Assembly (NCBI GenBank): GCA_964019055.1
Contig: OZ025213.1
Coordinates: 6,808,472-6,872,471, forward strand
DNA from: Anthopleura xanthogrammica
Taxonomy: Eukaryota; Cnidaria; Anthozoa; Actiniaria; Actiniidae
Reading direction: 5' to 3'
DNA: 64,000 nucleotides
Shown here: piece after piece, positions 33,009 through 44,800 of the stretch
Layout of the letters: every line of letters begins with the position of its first letter
Position numbering within the stretch: the stretch's first letter is position 1
Program-made: the position numbers and the translations under genes
Notes under the pieces: model-generated
The model's input: only the letters and a program-made list of their open reading frames with translations
Database searches by the model: none
Told to the model about the DNA's origin: nothing

Positions 33009-36000
33009 TCATTGGATATAAGTTTGATACAGAGAACCAAATATGCTGTTCTCTTGTAACATCAGAATTCTAGGCTGACCAGTTTCTACTACTTTCCCTT
33101 TCTCGATAACAACAACTCTGTCATAATCAAGAATGGTGTCCAGACGATGTGCTACAGCCAGAACAGTTTGTTCTTTTAGTTGGTATTTGATGGTGTCTTG
33201 AATGATTCTGTCTGTGGCAAAGTCTACGTTGGCAGTGGCTTCGTCCAATACTATTATCTTTTTCTTCTGCAAAAGAGCTCGTGCAAGGCATAATAGCTGT
33301 CTTTGGCCCACGCTTAAGTTGGACCCTCCTTCCTTGACCATGTGTTGAAGACCCTCGGGCATGGACTCTACTAACGGTTTCAGTTGTACTTGTTCCAACA
33401 CCGACCACAGCTGACTAGTTGTGCAGTTTCCTGTTGGATCCAAGTTATATCGAACACTTCCTGTAAATAGAAATGGGTCTTGTGGAATACAACCAATGGC
33501 ACTGCGACTGTCTTGAACGTTAATATCTTCAATGACGACTTGGTCGATGACAATGGACCCAGAATGCACTTGAGGAAGTCGAAAGAGAGCTGATATGATG
33601 GAAGATTTTCCAGCACCCGTCCGTCCCACGATTCCAATCTTCTCTCCACTTTGGATGCTTAAGTTGATTCCTTTGAGTGCCTGCGGTGCTCCAGGATAAT
33701 ATGTCAGCTTAACATCATTGAAGGACAGAGAGCCATTTGTAGGCCATTGTTGTGGTGGTCGTGTCTTCACTTCATAGCCAGGATTCCTTTCAAGCTCAGT
33801 GTAATGAATCACTCTCTCTACTGATGTCATAGCATTCTCCAAGACTCCTAAAGCGAAGGCAATATCGCTTGTAGATGACAGTTTTATTGCATAGAAAATC
33901 AGAAAACCCACTGCAGCTGAAATGAAAGGTTGAATACAGTAGATCAGGTGCTTTGTATAAGTTTGACTAAAATGAAATATGAGCTGGAGCGTCATTATTT
34001 TTCTTACGAATTCATTGTATTCTGTTTTACCGTTCGGACACTCGAACCATGAACACTTCAAGGTTTTTTTGATATTTTTCATAACTATCCAATCAGCGCT
34101 CTCCATCAGAAAAAGGGATCCAGCATTATTTAGCCATTATCCAATCCCAACAAACGGCATACATTTTGTGATTTAGCAGTTCATAAGTTTACATGAGAAA
34201 GTTCAAAATAAACTTCTAAACGTGGTTTGTTGTGATTGGATGGCGCCTAAAAGAATGTTTGATCTCTTTGTTTTTATGGAGAGCGCCGATTGGATAGTTA
34301 TGAAAAAAAGTGTTCATGGTTCGAATGTCCGCACTGTAAGCTCTCCTCGAATTAAATTGTCTTATAAATAGATAGTATTTTGAATTTCACTAAATGAATA
34401 AACAAAGTTCGCCTCATACTTGCAATCAACCCTGACGCCTGACTATAGTGCGCACAATAGTGGAAATATGAAAAATAAAGCTACACAAGGAAAGTGAGAA
34501 AATATTAACACTAGACTTACTGCTATCATGACTGGTCAACAGAGACACAACTGTAACACACGTCACGCATAATGTAAAGATCAAATCCACTCTTAACATC
34601 ATCCACGATTTGAGACCAAATACCACTAGCATTGCCTTATTCATGTCATCTTGATACCTGAGAATGAATCCAGTATATGTATATTAGTTACATGACTCAT
34701 GAACTTCAACTAGACCCAACTTCATATAGCTTTGTGCTAGTTGGAATGAGCACTTACCTTTGCATTTTCTTATTTTGAAGCTCTTTTCGATCAAATGCTC
34801 TGATAACGGGTGCTCCTTCAATGGTTTTCACGAAGTGTTCATAAACAGGACTTCCGCACATGGCCATTAATCGTTGAGCCTCTCTTGACGCCTGTAAGTA
34901 ATACTTTGCCTCATACATTACAACACATATAACAAGTAAAGTAGGCACCACCAATATTGGATTGATTACGCACATGATTCCAAAATCAAAAGTGCATGTA
35001 AAAAACATTATGAAAGTGCGGAGAGAGATCTCCACTAGGGTGTCATCCATTACAAACGTATCTTGTGAAAAACGGTTGAGGATTCTTCCTGGTGGATTGG
35101 TATCGAAAAACCTAATGGGGCATCTCAATATAGTAGATAACATTTGCTTGTGCAACTCTTTGGATGCATTTAGACTCAGATTGAGTACACCGATTGTGAA
35201 CAAAAGGAAGAAGAAAAAAGAGCAAATGGCTAATGCTGAATAGATGTAAAGGTTTGTCAAACTCTGTTGCTGTTTGGGGGAAAGTTTGATCCAGTGTAAA
35301 AGCCAAAAGTAAGCGCCATTTGATGAACCTGAAAATGGAATTCAAAAAAAAGTACATCAGCAAACGGTATTTGAATAAATTAAACTGTTGTTTTCAATTT
35401 TACGATAGATATTGAGTAGACTTACACTGGCAAAGTAACCCCAGTAAAAGTAACATGATTAGCACAGGAATACTGCTTCCAGACCGCATGTACTTCCAGT
35501 ACGTTTTGAAGGAGACGTTTCCCGCACGTTTCTCTTCTTCTTCCATTCTATTATTGTCTTCATCGTCATCTTTCACTCGATGGTCCATCTTTTCATTTTC
35601 CTTCGCAACGACAGCTTCATACTTTCTATTTTGTCTTGTACTCATTATTTTCTCAAGACCTTCATCAGGCATGTCTATTTCACCACTGGTCCATTGTTTA
35701 ACAATCGTCCCATTCTCCATGATCACAATTTCATCCACATCCTTTAAATAGTGCACGTGATGAGTGACAAGTACTCGGAGTCGATTAGACAATAGTCCAA
35801 TAATGCACTCATTAAACACATGACGTCCGACTTTAGAATCAATGGCACTGAGTGGATCGTCGAGTAGATAGATGTCTGCATCTTGATATGCTGCGCGTGC
35901 CAAATTGACTCTTGCTCGCTGACCACCACTGAGTCTGACGCCTCTTTCCCCAACATAGGTCAAGTCACCGTGTGGTAATATGTTGAAGTCGGTATCGAGT

Positions 36001-38858
36001 GCGCATGCCCTAACAGTCTCATCGTACCTTTTCTTGTCAAAAGCACCACCAAAAAGAATGTTGTCCCGTATTGTACCAGAAAACACCCAAGCTGTTTGAG
36101 GAACGATAGCTATGTTGCCTTTGACGAGAACATGTCCCTGTGTAAGGGGAAGTTCCCCTAAAATAATATTAAGTAACGATGATTTACCACAGCCGATCTT
36201 ACCGATGACTGCTACAAGTTTGGAGTCATTGGTCTGTAAGTCTATTCCGTTCAAGAGCAATTTACCACTTGCGATGTTGCTATTGAAAGAATGAGGAGTT
36301 TTGCTGACAACTTTGGATAAATGTAGTCCAGGAATTATCTTGGGAGACGGACAATCTTCGCTCATGAGCGGTAACGATTCGTAGTCAGTGTCTGGGATTG
36401 TCGGCATAATGTCCTCCTTGAGCTGATTGTTGTTAGTCTGTCCATCCTCATTTTTATGCTTGTCACTCAATAAAAAGTCCTGAATTCTTTGTATGCTTAC
36501 TTTAAGGTTGCTCACATATTCTACTTCAAACGTAAACCAGTATACAGATGTAGGAAAAATACACATGAAAGTCAATAGCGTAAAGACATTCCTGGCATCG
36601 ATCACGTGGCCCGTATACAACAAAACAGTGATGGCTAGGAATGAAGCGTTGTTTATCAAAGTCAAATTCAACGTGTAAAACAAACCTCTGAAGACATTAT
36701 TCGAGAAGGCTGCCTTAATTTCTTGGCTGAAGGAAATATAGAATACGAATCAATGTGAGTGTTCATCAATAGGACAATAACATCAATTTTGTGCCCGAGC
36801 GCAGCTACAAGGGCCACAAATAAACAATATGCTCGACAAAAGCCATGTTATTATCATTATCATTAATATACAAGAATAAATTATACAAAGTCTTCAATAT
36901 CAAAAGTTAGAATTTTTATAAGAAACATTTTCATTCAAAAATAAAGTTTTTATACATACAAAACAAGTAAACATCAAATGCACATGCTTTGAAATGGTTT
37001 CCTTAAGATCTGATTGGCTGACAGCAGTCGTAAGACATTCTCTCAACCAATCAGACCGAAGCAGGGCGGTAAAGGCATTTGCAGCCCGCGCGTTTGGCCC
37101 GCTAAACTGAACGTTTTAGTGAGGACAGTTTAATATTGATGATAATAGGTGTTGGAAATGGCTTTGAAGCGCAGAAATGAGAGATATACACATTTAAATT
37201 TTACCTTCTTGCTTGTCCAATTACTCGCTCCATTAATGTCTCCAACACATTCATCTTGATGACTCGTATTCCCGCAACGACGTCACATAATAACTTCAAA
37301 CGAAAATCTGTTGTTCTTGTCATTTTGACACGAATCTGCTGCAATATCCTACCAATCGCAAAGTTGCACATAAGGATAATAGACAGGTATCCGATGGCTG
37401 CCGCAATCTCAATTCCAACCAGTTGCCAAAGAAGCAACGCAACCACCAACAGCTCAAGTGGCGCTTGAATGAAGATTGGACTGTACATAAAAACGTATTC
37501 TAATGTCTCTAAATCCTTTGATATCAGGCTCAGCATGTGTCCAGAAGTGAAGTTGTCGAGATGATAACGTGGGTTGGAAATGATCTAAATAAACACGAAT
37601 CGAATATTAGTATAGGAAATACCACCTAAGTTCTCGAAAAATTAATGAAAAATTAAGTTGAAGTTTGATGGTAATTCTATCAAATCATTTGTAGTACAAT
37701 AGGGTTAACATGAGATGCGCACGCACCGCCGCGAATCAGTCTTTCAAATCATTTGGGCACGCAATAAAACTAACATACAAGGGAGGGTATGTGAAGGGTG
37801 GGCATGTTAACCCTATTGTACTACAAATGATTTGATAGAATTACCATCAAACTTCAACTTAAGGTAAGTCTTGTTTAATTTTTTAATTCTATCAAATCAT
37901 TACGTACATACGGGTTAACATGAGATTTTAAAGCTGCGGGCCCAAATGGACCAATAAAGAAGAAACTTCCAATTTATTTGCAAAGTTTTAATAACACTAG
38001 ACAACGATTGTTATCACTCGAAATTAATCCAGGACGGCTTTATTCATCTCATCAGTAATTGCCACAGTTTTATCATAATATCTTCGAAATGTGGACTCCT
38101 GCGACCAGCCAGCTAATTTCATCACTGCATCGACTGGAATTAACCCGGCAGCTTTACTAGTGGATGCACTGCGGGTAGTATGGGCTTGATAAACATTAAT
38201 ATCAATACCTGCTTGAGCTAGGCCAGTTTTTAACCACCTTCCAATGGTGGAACAAGATACTTTATCATGTGGCTTGATATAAGACACAAAAAGTTGAGAT
38301 GACTTTCGTAACGTTTCTGTTACTTTTAAATAATGTTCTAACGTAGCATAAACACAAATGTTCTTGTTCATTGGATATTGAAATAAACGAACATTAACAA
38401 ACGTTTGACCTGGTCTACTTTGTTTCACGTGACCAGCTAATGCGAAACTAAAGTACTTCGGGAATTTTTTCATGTGTTTTTCAGATATATCCAAATAACT
38501 GAGTGTTTGGCACCTCTGCCCTGTTACCAAGGCCACCAACATAGTCAATTTTAATGTTAGATCTTTCAGATTGAGCTCCTCCAGAGGGGTCGCCTGTTCT
38601 AAAGCCTGCAGTACTTGATCAACTGGCCAAATCTCTGAAAATTTCGGAGTTGGTGGCTTCTCTTGGAAAACTCCCTTGATGTAGCGACATATTAAGGGGT
38701 GTTTTCCAATAGTTGGACTGTCGTTATTAGCTTGGGAACTCTTGCACAGAGCGGATAGAGCAGATTTTGCAGTATTGAGGGAGGAGTAGCTGTAACCATC
38801 AGTGTACAAATGGTGTAGAAATTCCAAAATTAACGGTACAGGGGAAGACAGCGAATTA

Positions 38859-38890
<32 letters not shown>

Positions 38891-41800
38891 TTTGAGGAAC
38901 ACGTTATACTGTTTAATGGTGCCAGGTCTCCAGGAAGACAAGATGACATCGGCAATGGTTGGCGAAATTCCTGACCTAACAAGGGATTCCCTGACACCTT
39001 GCATGCTAGTAACACCAGTTGACGGCTGAGTGGATGGGCTTCGCTCAATGAGGGGTGGATCAAATTCAATCGGGTTGCCTTGAAATGACGAGGAAGATCC
39101 ACCAACATGATTAATAGAAAAGCAAAGTAAGTCTGAGTAGGCCATACAGGAACGATTAGAATCCCGGTGGCACCATTGCGACTAATTTTTTGCAAACATT
39201 TACCCACCAAACAAAAGGGGGGAAAGGCAAAAAACGAGTGTGCGCCCCAATCGATCGTAAATGCATCAATAAATGTGGCAAATGGGTCAGGTTTTCACGA
39301 AACATACGTCTCTACCTTGTGATTAAGGCTACACGCAAACAAATCCACATTGGGAGTAAAGGAGAGATCCTCTAGAATCTGGGTGAATGCCCTGTCAGTA
39401 TAAACTCCATTCCAAATTAGGGTTAACTTTAGATTTCTGGATAACGAATCAGCTTCGGTGTTCTCCACCCCTGGGGTGTGAGCAGCAGACAACCAAACGT
39501 GTCTCGCTATGGCCCAGTCCCAAATCTCATGAGCTACCATATCACATCCTTCGGATTTCGATCCCCCCATGGCATTAGTATAAGTAACAGCTGTTACATT
39601 GTCACTCAGAATTCGAATGTGACAATCGTGTTGGGCATGGAACAAAGATTTGAATAGCATGTAATTCCAAGTAATTGATGGCACGGCGTTTTTCCTCACT
39701 TGACCAAATCCCCTGCGCGCTCATCTCGCCGTATTTGGCACCCCACCCTGTAAGGGATGCGTCTGTATGAACAATACAGTCAGGTTCTCTTACTTGGATC
39801 TTTCTAAAGGCCGTACCCAAATTTCGAACCCACCATTGTAGGTCTCGTAAACTAGAGTTAGACAAAATCATTAGGGCTTCGTAATCACCCCTATGCTGTT
39901 TCAAGACTTCTGTCTTGTCGTGCTCAAGCTGTCGATAATGTAGCGGTCCATACTGAACCCCTGGGAAAGTAGAAGTTAATTTTCCAATCAACGATGCAAC
40001 GTCACGAATTTTGTGTTTCTTATTAAGGGGTAAAAAACTTTGACATAACTTCACATACTTGGAAATCTTCTCGTCCTTAATTTCATTGTCATGGTGACGG
40101 AAGATAACACAAACCCCAAGTATTCGATTTGCTGGGATGGAACAATGGCGGACTTCTTAGGATGAATGTGAAAACCCAACGAAATCAACAGTTGAACAGC
40201 TGTGAAAATATGGGTCAGACATTCTTGATCGGTCTCACCCAGGTATAATGAATCGTCAATGTACCCAGTACAAGATATCCCACATTGTGCTCGTAAGTGG
40301 GCAAACGCGGGCTTCAACAGCTTGGTGAAAATACGTGGGGACGATGTCAGACCCATTGGGAGACACTGGAATTGGTATAGAGCCCCTTTCCATTGGAATT
40401 TTAGAGAACGCTGTTGTTCTGGGGCTATAGGTACCGAGTAATAGGCGTCTTTTAAATCTAAAGACGCCATAAAACACCCAGGGCAAACGAGTTGAATGGC
40501 CTTTTCTAAAGTGTCTAGCTTGAAGTGTTGGTATACCACACTGTCGTTTAGTGATTTCAGATTAAAGATGACACGATGTGAACCATCGGGTTTTGGACGC
40601 AAAAAGATTGGGGAAATAATTTGTTCTTCCTGAAAACTAGAGCGAGCGATGATTCCCTTTTGCAAAAATTCTTGAATTTGGATATCAATGATCTGGCGCT
40701 CGTCCTCCAAGAATCTATTCTCCAACCTCGCCACCCACTGATGCTGACGGGGAATTTCCCAAAATTCAATATGACAATGGCAGACAATATCCAATAGTTT
40801 AGGATCAGAAGTCAAAGTTCGCCAAGTAGGAGCGAACAACTTTAATTGTCCCCCTTGAAAAGGGGTTTGGTTCAAAATAGCGCTCATTACCTGTTCTTTT
40901 ATCGTGTTCGTTTCTGGGGCTGTCCGCCCCGGCCTGAGCCTAAAAAAGGCCCTCTCCTTACTCCTGTTGTGTAGTTGGAGCAACGTCCACGCCCAAAGTA
41001 ATTTTGCCTGTACCCTAGACCACTTGCTCCTGAGCTTGGCCCATACGGATGGTAACGTGGTTTTGCAGACGGACCTTGTACTTTCTGCCCAATCTTATTG
41101 GCTTTGGTTAAATCATCGACTTGCTTATTCAAATCGTCTCCAAATAAGGATGAAGTTATGGGTACAGATGGGTTGCACAACGATTGATATGGCTTATTCA
41201 GATGAGATCTCAGTAGATCTCGTCGAGATAAATTGACTTATCTGTTTGCAGAGAGACCCAGCACCAGGGCGTGAGTCAGAGTGGTTAGGCTTTCGACGTC
41301 ATTCTGTTTTTGTGCCAAGTTATTACACACTTGGATCAGGGCGTACGAGGCTGACATTAAGAAACCTTGTCCTTTTTGCAAGCTCGTGTCCAGATTTTTG
41401 GGCTCTTGTTTCAATTGATTCCAGAGCAAATGATTGACTTTAGGAGCTAAAGGTAAAGTAAAGGTAAAGTAACTTTAATTAACGTCGGTACTTCCTTCAG
41501 CTACGTGGCTGGTATCAATGGAAGCCGACGGTGCGCACTTTACCCCCTCTCTCCATCAGTGCTCTGTTTTAAGAGTATTCAAAGCTGAAGCTACACGGAT
41601 TAGAAAGAAGTCGAAACAGACGTGGAGATCCTGAGGATCGAACCATGGACCTCTAGCTCCGAAGGCCGCGCACTAACCAACTGAGCTACGTCTGCTCCTT
41701 AAAGCTAAGTCTGCTCCTTGAGAAGCTTCTAAGAAGGGGCAATTTTGTGGTTTAACATATTTCTGATTGATTGTAGAAATTTGATCTTTGGACAGCCCCT

Positions 41801-44800
41801 CTTTTAACAAACCGTTGACTAATTCAGCCAATTTATCAGAAATAGGAGGACCGGTAGCTTTTTCTGGATTGAATTCTGCTACCAAATTTTCTAGCAAAGA
41901 TGTTTCTGTAGAAATGCTAATCTTGGACGCTGTTTCTTCACGCGTAACTGGTAATTCACTTTGATCTTTGTTAGGCGTAACAATAGTTTGCATCAAGGTA
42001 TTCACATCTAGATTGGTGTTGGTTTGTGACTCGTCATAATTAGCTTCATTGTTATCTAGGCCCTCGGCCCATTCATTAAATTTGAAATCAATGGCTTCAT
42101 GAACTGAGCTCAAAATGTCTTCTCTGACATCTGCCAAGGCAGAAGCAAGCATTTCTGTGAGAAACGTCTCAACCACTAATTTCAATGATAAACGTGAGCT
42201 TATAGCGACTACCGCCTCAGGTACAATCACTATTCCACTGCAAAACCGTGGAAATATGTTTAAAGTCTAATAACAGGACACGTCCATGTTATTCGACTGC
42301 TAGATTAAAAGAAAAAAGGGTAGTTTTATATGTAACACGAATATATCTTACCTTATGAAGTTTTGTAGAAGAAATTTACAGAGCAAATTACAACACGTCC
42401 GACTGATCCACGGCAAACACATGCACTGATTCGCGGCGGTGCGTGCGCATCTCATGTTAACCCGTATGTACGTAATGATTTGATAGAATACCACTTGTAT
42501 TTGATGAAAGTTTTCCTAATACCACGAGTGCGTACCACGAGTGGTATTAAGCAACTTTCATCAAATACAAGGGGTATTTTTCATTAATTCTTCGAGAACT
42601 TAGGTGGTATTTCCTTTTAATAATACATATACACAAAATACTCAATTCTAAAGAAAAACACAAGGTATAAAGTTCCCGGATGTGTGCAACTAATTAAATG
42701 CACGGATTAAGAGAAAATTCACAATCAATCAGCCATTCAGAAACGAGTATTTTATGTAGGTGTGTTATTAATATAGGAAATACCACCGCTCGAGAAGAAT
42801 TAATGAAAAATACCACGCGTAGTTGATGAAAGCTGCTTCTCAAACTCATTAATAATTCATGAACTAATCAACCAATTTGAGTGCACCATTCGTACCACGT
42901 GTATGGGTTTGAAACCCCAATGAAACACGATTATAGGTTGGCCGGTGTTTGAAATATTTTAATCACTAGTGATGAAAATGCTTCTAAATCTACATAGTGG
43001 TGGGAAATCTCAAAAAAATTATCCCCTTACTATCCCCTAGTTACCAACCTCCCTCTGTATTTCCCCTACGCTTTCCTCTATCTTTCTGGCTATCTAACTA
43101 CCTAATTTACATTTTTTTTTTACTTTTTTTTTTTCGACGTTACCGAGTCTCGAACCTGCGACCCTCGGAGTTGAAGTCCCTCGTTATACCAGCTAAGCTA
43201 TTGGTGAATTGGTGAATTAACCCGGGGAGGGGGTACTTCGGGTCGTTTCATAAAAGGTAAAAGGTCGACTTCATTTAACGTCGGTAATTCGAGACAGTTA
43301 CTTAAGTGTTACTGAGAAACTTGAGGCCGACGATGTGCTCATTTTTATCTATTTATTCTGCATGTTGTGTTTTGAGCATGCGTAATACTTCGTAATATGA
43401 GTCCCACACGGGCTATCGCAAGAATACTAGAAACTTCACCTGGTGTTTCGGTAAAATATCATCTGCGGGGAGACAGGGCTGAAAAACGTGTGAGCATGCG
43501 CCAAATTGTCAATAAAAACAAACATGGCCGCTTGAAAACTTCGCACCAAACACTCAAATTGGTTGAGGTTTTCAGGGAAAATCGTTTTAGTACAAACATT
43601 ATGAAAGTTCTACATACCGTAAAAACAAACCTTTAGGCATTGGTTAATAGATTCAAATGTAAATTTTTCTTAACTTTCAATAAATGGGCTTTACTTTTAA
43701 CCTTTCGTAGCTGAATTTGAGATTTTTTCGAAACCAAAGGCATTTTTCATAGGAAGCAGAGTAGAAGCAAGACGGCAAGGGATTGCATTAGGTACTGTAA
43801 TTTCCGCACTCAGCTACTTCTACAAGCCAGAGAAACATCGAAAGCATCACGGCTGCAAAATGTGGACAATGGTATTGATTTATGCAAACCTTTTTACCAA
43901 GATGTCTAAATAACAAAGTAATTGAAGGATAACTAGACGATCCGCGATCGTATACTCGGGCTTCTAGTTGGATCAGATGCGTGTGAAGTCACGGTACATA
44001 AGATTTTGTCAACCAAATTAGAGCATGCTAGACAACTGTTCTTCGAATCAGAATGCTTACGAACACGTTGCACGGCAGAGCAAGGACCATGCCGCGAGTT
44101 TCATTATTCAAACCTAAATGCGTGCTATATAATGTTGATGATATGTGAAAGACAGTGTAGTTGTTATGGTCTAATGTATTCTGCTTGGTTCTCGATCACG
44201 TTCATAGCCATGGCATTCACATACAACACGAGTACAATTGTGATAAACAAACTTTGCATAACGAGATCTGAATTCTTGTACTTTTATTGACACTACAACA
44301 TCATTATGTTCATGCACATAGTAAAACTGATAACTTTCTCGAGTATATCACAGTCTTGATATGAGATTCGTGGACCGATCCGTTCCAAAAACGCTCGACT
44401 TCTTTGAGTGTAGGTCTGCCTCGAATGGTGTGTGCATTTATTTTATTTTATTTTATTTTATTTAACTTCGCCTTTTAAAAACAAAATCAGTGATCAGTTT
44501 GGTAGATTGGTAACTGGGAGGAAAAAAATGAAAACAAGAAATAGTGAATTGAATGGCGGGGACACCACAACAGCTTTCGCCAATTACTTGTATGCAAGAT
44601 GAGCGTATTAGATAGCGTATTGGACATGATTCCTTCAAAAGCCTTATTCTCAAAACTGAGCATTCTCTAAACTAAGAACAGGGAGCGAGCGAAGGTGCGT
44701 GGCGATTCTCGTGCCCAGTTATCATAGTCTGTGCTTGGAACGCCTGGGACCATGACCCCCCATTTGGAGCCCAAATACGAAGAACGGCTTGCATTTTTAG

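Larger units (their letters stand above)
37654..42489 (-). mobile_element. DIRS-type tyrosine-recombinase retrotransposon, copy 1 (defective)
   Basis: Minus-strand order is gag, reverse transcriptase, RNase H, tyrosine recombinase, the DIRS plan (no integrase, no LTRs). Inverted ends of ~40 bp share TTCTATCAAATCATTACGTA at 37886-37926 and its complement at 42449-42488. Left of the 3' ITR, 37654-37860 is a hairpin whose arms (TTTGATGGTAATTCTATC and complement) also carry the terminal motif GGTTAACATGAGATGCGCAC. I read it as the internal complementary region that DIRS elements use to circularise. Breaks seen: in-frame TAA in gag (41238-41240), a SINE in gag, a frame change between RT and RNase H near 40085, an 11-bp deletion in RNase H after 39650, and an in-frame TGA at 39295-39297. 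It lies in the ABC intron between exons 46046 and 37584. Confidence 0.9.

Noticed and set aside
33009..34106. 365-codon frame starting [10 protein letters not shown] as the true NBD2 exon
   Set aside because: The part above 33916 is intron that happens to lack stops, including MITE sequence. The acceptor at 33916 fits the previous exon and the copy 2 exon.
41640..41700. Possible tRNA gene on the minus strand
   Set aside because: It is the tRNA-like head of the SINE in DIRS gag. It has A and B boxes but no paired acceptor end and is followed by a SINE body and tail.
43397..43636. 79-codon open frame
   Set aside because: Overlaps a dispersed repeat whose inverse copy at 54895-55185 does not keep the frame.
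44006..44290. 94-codon Cys-containing open frame with a hydrophobic end
   Set aside because: No family resemblance, no splice or promoter support, and surrounded by MITEs.
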